A DNA stretch of 8,110 nt from an uncultured Synergistales bacterium. Lineage in GTDB: Bacteria > Synergistota > Synergistia > Synergistales > Aminobacteriaceae. Of this stretch, positions 1 to 5,834 are shown piece by piece. Each line of letters begins with the position of its first letter. The first letter of the stretch is position 1. The stretch lies in assembly GCA_905233515.1 (NCBI GenBank), contig CAJOEQ010000027.1, positions 1 to 8,110 on the forward strand. The letters run 5' to 3'. Both the position numbers and the translations under genes were made by a program. The notes beneath the pieces are model-generated. The model worked only from the letters and a program-made list of their open reading frames with translations. It searched no databases and was not told the origin of the DNA.

Positions 1-329
1 AAATAATCTATATCGGCAAGGGCAGAAAACTCCAACATCTCATCGATAATGACAGGAATGTTGCAATTTACATACCATTCTCTTAATTCTCCATCATTCG
101 GAGAAACAACCACAGGTATATATCCATTCCTTTTTAATGTCATCACTGCATAAAAAAGTGCAATAGGTGCACCAATCAAAGAAAGCTCATACGATAAAAA
201 CATTACAGCCGAATAAATTAACGGGACTGCGAGAATAAATGCAAAGCCGCCTATTTTGTCATACAGTGCAAGACCTGATACCAAACTCGCAAGAATTCCC
301 AGCATGGGAGCGCGTCTTAATACTTCCAT
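1..329 (-). CDS. ComEC N-terminus fused in frame to a GT4-type glycosyltransferase start (partial, runs off left edge)
   Basis: Reading leftward from ATG at 329-327 gives 109 open codons with no stop. Residues 1 to about 42 (start MEVLRRAPMLGILASLVSG) are a hydrophobic, RAP-led membrane start typical of ComEC, the inner-membrane channel for transforming DNA, in its usual place 12 nt after comEA. From about residue 43 the text changes to FLSYELSLIGAPIALF, then VVVSPNDGELREW and IPVIIDE. That is the first Rossmann strand, the GAP donor/acceptor loop and the second strand of GT4-type cytoplasmic glycosyltransferases, which modify cell-surface polysaccharides. ComEC should instead continue with an OB-fold and membrane helices. 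No good SD precedes the internal ATG at 203-201. Seen: one continuous ORF joining two unlike families. Known: neither family carries the other's part. Inferred: a gene fusion after a deletion or rearrangement, or a metagenome misassembly. Both halves are recognised by eye, not by search. Confidence 0.7.
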   Translation of the reverse strand, partial: MEVLRRAPMLGILASLVSGLALYDKIGGFAFILAVPLIYSAVMFLSYELSLIGAPIALFYAVMTLKRNGYIPVVVSPNDGELREWYVNCNIPVIIDEMLEFSALADIDY

Positions 330-341
330 TTTATATATTGC

Positions 342-1097
342 TCAACGTATTAAAATTTGATCCTTCATTTTTTTGAGCTTGGCCGGGCCGATTCCTTTAA
401 CTTGTATTAAGTCATCAGGCTTTGTGAATTTTCCGTGTGATTGCCTGTATTCTATTATTCTTTTAGCGAGTGCGGGGCCGATACCGTTTAATTTTTGCAG
501 CTCTTCAACTGTCGCATTATTTACGTCGACGAGATTATTATTATTATTTGCGTTATTTGCTTGTTTATTTACTTGTGAGACTTGAACGGGCTGTAACTTG
601 ATTATATTATTTTCTTGAACGCCGGGAATTCTTATTAATTGCTGAGGTTGAGTCGGAGTTTTTTGTGCCGCTCCTTTTTGCGCTATATGAATGTGCATCC
701 CGTCCATTAAACGTTCAGCAAGATTTATAGATGTCTGATCAGCTTTTGAAGTAAATCCCCCTGCCGCGTCAATTGCTTGAAAGATTCGCGAGTCATCTGA
801 AAGTTTATAAACGCCCGGCTTCTTTACTGCTCCTGTAACATAAATGAAGTAATCTGATTTTATTTCTTGTTTTATTATTTCTTGCTTATTATTATTTGCG
901 GGAGTCTCTAAATTTTCAGGTTTATTATTTTCTTGATTGACTTGATTATTAACTTGTTGAGATTGAACGGGTATTTTTTCAGGCTTGTTATTATTATCAG
1001 AAGTCATAAACATTGTAAGCACGCCAGCCAGCAAGAAAATTATTACGCCTGCACCTGTTATTATTGCTTTGCGAGAGTCAAATTTATTATTATTCAT
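342..1097 (-). CDS. comEA: Competence protein ComEA (SLBB + helix-hairpin-helix DNA-binding protein)
   Basis: This is a 251-residue membrane-anchored DNA receptor for natural transformation. It binds incoming double-stranded DNA outside the inner membrane and hands it to ComEC. Residues 11-31 form the single transmembrane anchor. Residues 32-80 are an Asn/Gln-rich, low-complexity linker. Residues 82-139 are an SLBB domain (YVTGAVKKPGVYKL). A second Asn/Gln linker at 140-189 includes a run of five Asn. Residues 190-251 carry the paired helix-hairpin-helix module, with NGIGPALA (204-211) and KGIGPAKL (234-241). The order anchor, SLBB, HhH is that of Bacillus-type ComEA, and the length is normal or slightly long because of the linkers. 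An SD (GGAG, 1110-1113 on the minus strand) lies 12 nt before the ATG. An extended -10 promoter lies about 45 nt upstream. The next ORF begins 12 nt after the stop, as in comEA-comEC operons. Confidence 0.95.
   Translation of the reverse strand: MNNNKFDSRKAIITGAGVIIFLLAGVLTMFMTSDNNNKPEKIPVQSQQVNNQVNQENNKPENLETPANNNKQEIIKQEIKSDYFIYVTGAVKKPGVYKLSDDSRIFQAIDAAGGFTSKADQTSINLAERLMDGMHIHIAQKGAAQKTPTQPQQLIRIPGVQENNIIKLQPVQVSQVNKQANNANNNNNLVDVNNATVEELQKLNGIGPALAKRIIEYRQSHGKFTKPDDLIQVKGIGPAKLKKMKDQILIR
534..548. repeat. (ATT)5 trinucleotide run inside comEA
   Basis: Five ATT units on the plus strand read as AAT codons on the minus strand and encode the Asn5 run in the second linker of ComEA. Shorter AAT/AAC runs code for the other Asn clusters in this gene. 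In-frame unit loss or gain would only change linker length. Seen directly; any length variation between strains is inference. Confidence 0.7.
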
Positions 1098-1140
1098 GTT
1101 TAAAGAATGCTCCGTGATAGAAAAATAAAAATTTTTATCG

Positions 1141-1149
1141 ATTATAGCA
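1141..1149 (-). promoter_or_regulatory. Extended -10 promoter of comEA
   Basis: On the minus strand this reads TGCTATAAT: a perfect TATAAT -10 box preceded by the TG of an extended -10 element. Transcription would start near 1134, leaving a leader of about 37 nt before the comEA ATG at 1097. A poor -35 candidate (TTGCGC, 1171-1166) sits at a long 19-nt spacing, which fits an extended -10 promoter that does not need a good -35. The palindrome ATAAAAATTTTTAT (1125-1138) overlaps the likely start site and could be an operator, but such AT palindromes are also frequent by chance here. Confidence 0.6.
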
Positions 1150-1405
1150 TTTTATGAGAGAACTTGCGCAAAATTTAGCGATATATTTTCAAGAGACTAT
1201 AAAAAATTTATTTCTCGTGAAAAGTGAGTCCAGCACTTCACTTCATAAACTTGCATAAATCTGCACGAACGATAAAAAAATTTTAACGCTCATAAAGCAC
1301 ACACAAGCAATTAATTTACTGTAAAATTAGCGATAAAAAATTGCATTCTTAACAAAAAATTTTCCTCTGTAAATGCTTGCTAATTCTTAAATTATATTAA
1401 CTTTT

Positions 1406-1429
1406 TGTATTAGTAAATGTATTAGTAAA
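1406..1429. repeat. Tandem 12-bp perfect duplication (TGTATTAGTAAA x2)
   Basis: Two identical, directly adjacent copies of TGTATTAGTAAA occupy 1406-1417 and 1418-1429, in the intergenic region about 90 bp before the TTGACA box of the rightward operon. A recent slippage duplication or a pair of binding half-sites would both look like this. The copies are seen directly; function is unknown. Confidence 0.75.
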
Positions 1430-1518
1430 ATTTTTCTCTCTTATGAAGTCTAAAAACTCATTGCAGAGATTTTATCACAAAAATTTTTCAGCATATTACA
1501 GCATTGTTAAATTCTCTC

Positions 1519-1547
1519 TTGACAAATAAAATTAGCGCAAATAAATA
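1519..1547 (+). promoter_or_regulatory. Candidate promoter of the DUF1015-murJ operon
   Basis: A perfect TTGACA -35 box (1519-1524) is followed after 17 nt by TAAATA (1542-1547), which matches TATAAT at only three of six positions. Transcription would start near 1554, almost on the SD of the first gene, so the leader would be very short. That makes the assignment doubtful. Another start further upstream in the AT-rich region is equally possible. Confidence 0.35.
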
Positions 1548-1552
1548 TCTCG

Positions 1553-1558
1553 AAAGGA
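1553..1558 (+). promoter_or_regulatory. SD site that points to an ATT start for the DUF1015 gene
   Basis: AAAGGA lies 7 nt before the ATT codon at 1566. It is only one base away from the out-of-frame ATG at 1559, too close to serve it, and more than 30 nt from the in-frame ATG at 1590, too far to serve that one. The spacing therefore selects 1566 as the start. Confidence 0.55.
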
Positions 1559-1565
1559 ATGACGA

Positions 1566-2768
1566 ATTATATTCAGAGCTTCACACATCATGCTGCCTGA
1601 TGTTAAAGATTTATCAAAATGGGCAGTTATAGCTTGCGATCAGTTTACTTCACAGCCTGATTACTGGGACAACGTGAAAGAAATCGCGGGCGACTCTCCT
1701 TCTGCATATAATCTGATTCTGCCTGAGGCGTTATTAAACGAGTCAGACGACACAAAAATTTTACAGATAAATTCTGCAATGGATGACTATTTACGCAAAG
1801 AATTATTTAAACTCTACAGAAATTCATATATTTACGTCGAACGCAAATTACTTGACGGCTCAACACGGCGCGGAGTCGTCGGAGTTATCGACCTTGAAGA
1901 ATATGACTATAAACCTGACTCAACTTCTTTAATACGAGCTACAGAAGGCACAGTAAAAGAAAGAATCCCCCCCCGCAAAAAAGTCCGAGAAAATGCCCCG
2001 ATTGAATTATCACATGTAATATTATTATGCGATGATGAGAAAAAAAATTTAATTGAGCCGTTGACAATATCAAAGCACAGCATGAGAAAATTATACGATT
2101 TTGATTTAATGTTAGGCGGCGGGAATATTAAAGGCTGGCTTGTAAACGGGGATCACGCGAGGGCATTTAATACAAGAATGTCGGCATATATAAAGCGTAA
2201 GAGACAAGAATTATCGTTAGTTTTCGCAGTAGGAGACGGGAATCACTCTCTAGCAGCCGCAAAAGCATGTTACGAGTCAATTAATGACAGAATGCACCCT
2301 TCACGCTATGCAATGGTAGAACTTGAGAATTTGCACGATGACGCTATAAAATTTGAGCCTATACACAGACTAGTGAAAAATATAAATCCTGATGAGTTCA
2401 TTGACTCAATCAAGCGCGAAATCTGCACGGAAAATATAAAAGACTCTTGGCCGATTAATTTTTATTGTGCTAATAAATCCGGAGTCATTCACATAAATAA
2501 AAATTTAGGTGCGTCGGCTTTGATAGTCCTGCAAAAATTCTTAGACGAGGAAAATTTATTAATTGATTATATTCACGATTTAGAGGCGTTGAAAAATTTA
2601 TCAAGTGAGGCTAATAATATAGGCTTTGAACTTCCTAAATTTGACGAGGCGGCCAAGCGTGAATTTTTCCGGGTAATTTCTGAAAATGGAGTCTTACCGC
2701 GTAAAACTTTCTCAATGGGTCATGCGCAGGAAAAAAGATATTATCTTGAAGCTAGGAGAATTAAATAA
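1566..2768 (+). CDS. DUF1015 family protein, probably starting at ATT
   Basis: From ATT 1566 the product is 400 residues; from ATG 1590 it is 392. Seen (400-residue numbering): an opening of the form (I)FRASHIMLPD then WAVIACDQFTSQPDYW (19-34), RATEGTVKERIPPRKK (124-139) and the glycine-rich GDGNHSLAAAKA (223-234). These are the landmarks of the DUF1015 branch found in clostridia and relatives. Family members normally begin with about eight residues before the 'ILLP' equivalent, which the ATG start would cut off; the upstream in-frame residues FRASHI fit that position. A stop codon at 1560-1562 limits any longer version. The D-G-N-H motif takes the place of D-G-H-H in other members and recalls ParB/sulfiredoxin-like nucleotide-binding folds, but that link is inference and the reaction is unknown. 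No signal peptide, so cytoplasmic. It is the first gene of the operon; its stop directly touches the next ATG. Confidence 0.88.
   Translation: MIFRASHIMLPDVKDLSKWAVIACDQFTSQPDYWDNVKEIAGDSPSAYNLILPEALLNESDDTKILQINSAMDDYLRKELFKLYRNSYIYVERKLLDGSTRRGVVGVIDLEEYDYKPDSTSLIRATEGTVKERIPPRKKVRENAPIELSHVILLCDDEKKNLIEPLTISKHSMRKLYDFDLMLGGGNIKGWLVNGDHARAFNTRMSAYIKRKRQELSLVFAVGDGNHSLAAAKACYESINDRMHPSRYAMVELENLHDDAIKFEPIHRLVKNINPDEFIDSIKREICTENIKDSWPINFYCANKSGVIHINKNLGASALIVLQKFLDEENLLIDYIHDLEALKNLSSEANNIGFELPKFDEAAKREFFRVISENGVLPRKTFSMGHAQEKRYYLEARRIK
1967..1974 (+). repeat. C8 homopolymer inside the DUF1015 gene
   Basis: Eight C residues in a row, followed two bases later by six A residues (1977-1982), encode the conserved RIPPRKK segment. 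In such AT-rich DNA a C8 run is unusual. The reading frame is intact in this copy. Confidence 0.6.
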
Positions 2769-3635
2769 ATGACTCTTTTAGCTGATTTAGCGTTATTCTA
2801 CTGTGCATTTTTCTGGGGAGTCAGCTTTGTATGGATGAAAATTTTAGTCGGCTTTTATCCTGCTTGCTGGCTGTTATTCTTGAGATTTGCGCCTGCGTCT
2901 ATTCTTGTATATATATTCTTTCACAGGAGAATAAATAAATCTTTCAAACATGATTTTAAAAGCGGCTTCATAATCGGTGCATTATTATTTTTTGCGTTAA
3001 TGTCTCAGACAATCGGATTGAATTATATCGGCGGCGGGCGGTCTGCTTTTATTTCAGCAATTTATGTGTTGATGACACCGCTTATGATATGGGCATTGCG
3101 GAAAATCTTCCCGGGCTGGCTGACGATTTGCGCGGCTGTTTTATGCGTTCTCGGCATGTATTTATTAATGGGTGATGAGAATATTTCAGGCTCTTATTAT
3201 ATAGGCGATTTATTGACAGTTATATGCGCTTTTACATTTGCGATTCAGGTCATAGCAATAAGTAATTACACGAAAAACTGCGATCCCATAGTTTTAAGTT
3301 TTGCAGAGTTCATTACTTTAGCTGGATTTGCTTTTGTTAGCTCGCTTATATTCGAGACTCGCACGGAAATTATAAATCTTGAGAGTTTACCCGAAATTCT
3401 ATACACGATTACTTTTTGCACATTCGGTTGTTATATGCTTCAGATTTGCGCGCAGAAATATGCAGAACCTAGTCACGCTACTATTATAATGAGTCTTGAG
3501 TCAGTTTTCGGACTCGTGAGCAGCATAATTTTTTTAGGAGAGTCAATTACTTTCAGGGCGTTAATCGGCTGTATATTGATTTTCGTAGCTGTCTTAGTGT
3601 CTGAGCTTGAGCCGTTTTTGAGACTCAAGAGGTGA
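2769..3635 (+). CDS. EamA/DMT-family transporter
   Basis: This 288-residue inner-membrane carrier of the drug/metabolite transporter superfamily has about ten hydrophobic helices arranged as two EamA repeats (roughly residues 5-130 and 142-280). Repeat 1 opens with FFWGVSFVWMK and has the basic RRINKSFKHD loop between helices 2 and 3. It also contains IGLNYIGGGRSAFISAIYVL, the usual 'al.yt.a..a.li..l.P' region. Repeat 2 ends with the matching HATIIMSLESVFGLVSSIIFLGE signature. Such proteins move amino acids, nucleosides or other small metabolites; the substrate cannot be read from the sequence. The ATG directly follows the TAA of the DUF1015 gene. AGGAG (2754-2758) lies 10 nt before it inside that gene, so translation is probably coupled. 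Family call is firm; substrate unknown. Confidence 0.93.
   Translation: MTLLADLALFYCAFFWGVSFVWMKILVGFYPACWLLFLRFAPASILVYIFFHRRINKSFKHDFKSGFIIGALLFFALMSQTIGLNYIGGGRSAFISAIYVLMTPLMIWALRKIFPGWLTICAAVLCVLGMYLLMGDENISGSYYIGDLLTVICAFTFAIQVIAISNYTKNCDPIVLSFAEFITLAGFAFVSSLIFETRTEIINLESLPEILYTITFCTFGCYMLQICAQKYAEPSHATIIMSLESVFGLVSSIIFLGESITFRALIGCILIFVAVLVSELEPFLRLKR
3628..3634 (+). promoter_or_regulatory. SD site selecting a TTG start for the DUF3084 gene
   Basis: AGAGGTG overlaps the last codons and TGA stop of the transporter gene and stands 8 nt before TTG 3643. No ATG occurs at a suitable distance, so the TTG start is well supported. Confidence 0.7.
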
Positions 3636-3642
3636 AAAATTT

Positions 3643-4755
3643 TTGTCAGCATTCTTAAATAATACTAACTGGCTGTTAATTTTCTCGCTTGTTATTGGCT
3701 CGGCGATTCTTTCAGTGCTGGGTGACTCGGTCGGCTCTAAATACGGGAAAAAAAGGATCTCACTATTTGGACTCAGACCTAAGAGAACGAGTCAATTAAT
3801 TACGGCTTTAACAGGCGGCTTAATAGCAGTAGGAATCTTGACAATAACGTCATTTATTTCGCGAGATGTCAGGACGGCATTTTTCGGAATGAATGTATTA
3901 CGTCAGCAATTATATAATTTGCAATTCCAGTTAACTCGAAGTGAAGAGAACGCTACACAAATGAGAGTGAGTCTTGCTGAAGCGTCCGCAAGTTTGGATT
4001 TGACGGGATTTGAGCTTGACTCAATGAAAAACGAGGCTATTATACTCGAACAGCAGAAAAACGAATTAGAGGCCTCATTAAGAGTCTTGCGCGAGGAATC
4101 AGAAAATTTGAAACGCGAAATAAAATCACTCAAAAGTGAGTCGGTTGCTTTGAATGCAAATTTATTACTTGGTCAGACAGCTTTTGAGCCGGGATTAACT
4201 TACAGCGAAATTGTAGACGGCTTGAATGAATTAAAACGCGCTGTAAGATTAAACGTTCTTGAAAGAATATCAAACGAGTCATTTACTCAATTGCGGGATG
4301 TTAAACTAGAATTTGACTCAGTGGAAGAGGCAAAATTAATTATTTCGCTTGCAAGTTCAGACATTCGGCAATACGTGAGGGCTTTATCAGTCGAAAATTA
4401 CACAACCGGTGAGAATTCAAAAATTTTAGTTCGTTATGAGTCCGGCACGAGTTTAATAATTTATCCTGAAGGCACGCCGGTTTACCGCAAATTTTTCATG
4501 AATGACGAATCGAACACGAATACAGCCGAAGAAATTCTACATATTTTCTTGAGAGAATTACGCAATAAAGCAATTAAAGACGGGATTTTGCCCGAACCTT
4601 CTTCAAACAATGTAGGAACTCTTGACGGTGAGGCGTTTTTTGCAGCTGTTGACGCTCTGAACAAGATAACAAGCCCGGTTATTATTAATGCAATTGCTTC
4701 ACGTGATATTTACACAGAAGGGCCGGTAATCATCAATATTTTATTCGAGGAGTAA
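3643..4755 (+). CDS. DUF3084 family membrane-anchored coiled-coil protein
   Basis: This is a 370-residue protein of unknown function. A first transmembrane helix (about 10-27) is followed by a short basic loop with GDSVGSKYGKKRISLFGLRP (27-46) and RTS, the hallmark of DUF3084. A second helix is at about 52-72. Residues 84-173 are a long coiled coil rich in E, K, L and S with heptad spacing. The C-terminal part, about 180-370, is a mixed globular domain with no catalytic motif that I recognise. Both helices are N-terminal, so the coiled coil and globular part lie together on one side of the membrane. The family is known mainly from cyanobacteria, Deinococcus relatives and Synergistota. It starts with TTG and sits 7 nt after the transporter and 6 nt before rnhA. 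Its place between a transporter and an RNase H, in an operon ending with murJ, suggests an envelope-linked scaffold; this is inference. Confidence 0.88.
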   Translation: MSAFLNNTNWLLIFSLVIGSAILSVLGDSVGSKYGKKRISLFGLRPKRTSQLITALTGGLIAVGILTITSFISRDVRTAFFGMNVLRQQLYNLQFQLTRSEENATQMRVSLAEASASLDLTGFELDSMKNEAIILEQQKNELEASLRVLREESENLKREIKSLKSESVALNANLLLGQTAFEPGLTYSEIVDGLNELKRAVRLNVLERISNESFTQLRDVKLEFDSVEEAKLIISLASSDIRQYVRALSVENYTTGENSKILVRYESGTSLIIYPEGTPVYRKFFMNDESNTNTAEEILHIFLRELRNKAIKDGILPEPSSNNVGTLDGEAFFAAVDALNKITSPVIINAIASRDIYTEGPVIINILFEE

Positions 4756-4761
4756 TCTTTT

Positions 4762-5205
4762 ATGCCGCACGTTATAATTTACACAGACGGAGGAGCAGCC
4801 CCTAATCCGGGACTCGGAGGGTGGGCGGCTGTCTTATATTCGCCTGAACATGATAAAAAACTTGAAATCTACGGAGCAGAGCCTAATACTACAAATAACA
4901 GAATGGAATTATTAGCAGCGATTAAGGCATTGAAGGCTTTAAAATTTTCATGTGAAGTAGATTTGCATACTGACTCGAGTTATTTGCATAATGCATTTAA
5001 TAAAGGCTGGCTTAAAAATTGGCAAAAAAATAATTGGCGGACTTCAACGGGCGGCCAAGTTTTGAATCAAGATTTATGGCAGGAATTAATAAAATTGACT
5101 CGGACTCATAAAATTAAATGGCACTGGGTAAAAGGTCATGCCGACGACGAAATTAATAACAGGTGCGACGAACTTGTACAGATTGCGCGCGAAGAATTTA
5201 TTTAG
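4762..5205 (+). CDS. rnhA: Ribonuclease HI
   Basis: This 147-residue cytoplasmic enzyme cuts the RNA strand of RNA:DNA hybrids, removing primers and R-loops with two metal ions. All catalytic residues are visible. D9 is in YTDGGAAPNPG, E49 in NNRMELLAAI, D71 in LHTDSSYL and D136 in NNRCDELVQ, with the helper H126 in KGHADD. The basic segment GWLKNWQKNNWRTSTGG (82-98) is the handle loop that grips the hybrid in E. coli-type RNase HI. No N-terminal hybrid-binding domain is present, and length is standard (E. coli has 155). AGGAG (4748-4752) overlaps the end of the DUF3084 gene and lies 9 nt before the ATG. The 3' end overlaps the start of comF in another frame. Confidence 0.97.
   Translation: MPHVIIYTDGGAAPNPGLGGWAAVLYSPEHDKKLEIYGAEPNTTNNRMELLAAIKALKALKFSCEVDLHTDSSYLHNAFNKGWLKNWQKNNWRTSTGGQVLNQDLWQELIKLTRTHKIKWHWVKGHADDEINNRCDELVQIAREEFI
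5161..5165 (+). promoter_or_regulatory. SD site supporting a TTG start for comF inside rnhA
   Basis: AGGTG lies 8 nt before TTG 5174, within the last codons of rnhA. The in-frame ATG at 5138 has AAAGG only about 3 nt ahead, which is too close. TTG 5183 is too far from this site. The TTG at 5174 is therefore preferred. Confidence 0.45.
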
Positions 5206-5809
5206 AATTCTATTACATTTTTTATGGCCTATAAATTGTCCTGTATGTGGCCGGCCTGGTATATTTATTTGTGATTCATGCATTGAGTCTCTTTTCTGGG
5301 AGTCAGAAATCATGAAAGAATTAGACTCGTTGATAATTTATTCAGCTGCATATTATCATACTGACATAAATAAAATTATTCTAGCATTCAAGTATTCAGG
5401 CTTAAAATCTTTATGTCGTCCGATTGGCCGCGCAATGGGGGAATTTTTGACTCGTCCTGATGATATAGATTATTTATTGCCAGTACCTTTACACCTGAAC
5501 AGCTCAAGAAAATATAATCAAGCCTATGAACTAGCGCGGGGACTTGCTGACTCATGGAATATAAAAATTTTAGATTGTGCGTGCTGGTCTCGTGAAGTTG
5601 CAACACGTGCAGGAATGAACGCTCAAGAACGGGCAAAACTCGCAAAAGATTCATTTATGATAACTGGAAATCTTGACGGGTTAAGAATTGCTCTTGTTGA
5701 TGATGTCTGCACGACTGGTATAACTTTATTGCGTTTGGCTGAAGTGTGCAGAGATTCGGGAGCAATTGTAAAATATGCTTATACTTTAGCGACGGTGAGC
5801 AGCACATAA
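5174..5809 (+). CDS. comF: ComF family phosphoribosyltransferase-like protein
   Basis: From TTG 5174 this is a 211-residue cytoplasmic protein related to ComFC/GntX, needed for efficient natural transformation after DNA entry. Seen: a zinc finger with C22-P-V-C25 and C33-D-S-C36, the conserved LLPVPLHLNSSRKYNQAYELA stretch (101-121), and the PRPP-binding loop RIALVDDVCTTGIT (171-184) of type I phosphoribosyltransferases. The usual 'T..Q..L....R..N...AF' segment reads TRAGMNAQERAKLAKDSF here, so the Gln and Asn positions are changed. Length is close to the family norm. It overlaps rnhA by 32 nt, and murJ follows after 25 nt. A start at ATG 5138 would add 12 residues and 36 nt more overlap but has a poorly placed SD. 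The family is clear; its exact start is not. Confidence 0.88.
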   Translation: MYRLRAKNLFRILLHFLWPINCPVCGRPGIFICDSCIESLFWESEIMKELDSLIIYSAAYYHTDINKIILAFKYSGLKSLCRPIGRAMGEFLTRPDDIDYLLPVPLHLNSSRKYNQAYELARGLADSWNIKILDCACWSREVATRAGMNAQERAKLAKDSFMITGNLDGLRIALVDDVCTTGITLLRLAEVCRDSGAIVKYAYTLATVSST

Positions 5810-5817
5810 AAATTTTT

Positions 5818-5825
5818 AAGGGGAG
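5818..5825 (+). promoter_or_regulatory. SD site selecting a TTG start for murJ
   Basis: AAGGGGAG lies 9 nt before TTG 5835. The next in-frame ATG at 5850 is 24 nt from it, too far, so the TTG is the likely start. Confidence 0.65.
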
Positions 5826-5834
5826 AATAAAATT

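Larger units (their letters stand above)
1098..1565. other. Divergent AT-rich intergenic region between comEA and the DUF1015 operon
   Basis: These 468 nt separate two divergent transcription units and hold no ORF that I would call a gene. Contents seen: the comEA promoter near 1141-1149; a perfect 14-bp palindrome ATAAAAATTTTTAT at 1125-1138 close to the expected comEA transcription start; a short inverted repeat AAGTGA/TCACTT around 1220-1240; a tandem 12-bp duplication at 1406-1429; and a TTGACA box at 1519-1524. Many A and T tracts (AAAATTTT-like) make the stretch markedly more AT-rich than the genes. No tRNA, riboswitch or CRISPR pattern was recognised. Confidence 0.6.

Noticed and set aside
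201..203. Internal ATG in the chimera as a separate glycosyltransferase start
   Set aside because: It sits at the right place for a shortened glycosyltransferase, but no SD precedes it and the frame is continuous with the ComEC-like start, so one fused ORF is simpler.
373..585. Plus-strand ORF opposite comEA
   Set aside because: It is antisense to the HhH domain, has no SD and its residues have no domain pattern; a shadow of comEA.
1220..1240. AAGTGA/TCACTT inverted repeat as a terminator or operator
   Set aside because: Only 6 bp of stem with a 10-nt loop, low stability and no T tract directly after it.
1098..1565. Degraded gene, small RNA or CRISPR in the intergenic region
   Set aside because: No frame keeps a recognisable protein fragment, no regularly spaced repeats exist, and the many A/T tracts give only weak chance hairpins.
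1559..1600. Small ORF from ATG 1559 (13 codons) as a leader peptide
   Set aside because: Its ATG touches the SD with almost no spacer, the product has no attenuator-like codon run, and the region is better explained as the DUF1015 N-terminus in another frame.
5810..5834. Terminator between comF and murJ
   Set aside because: AAAAATTTTT is present but there is no GC-rich stem, and the murJ SD follows at once; the genes look co-transcribed.
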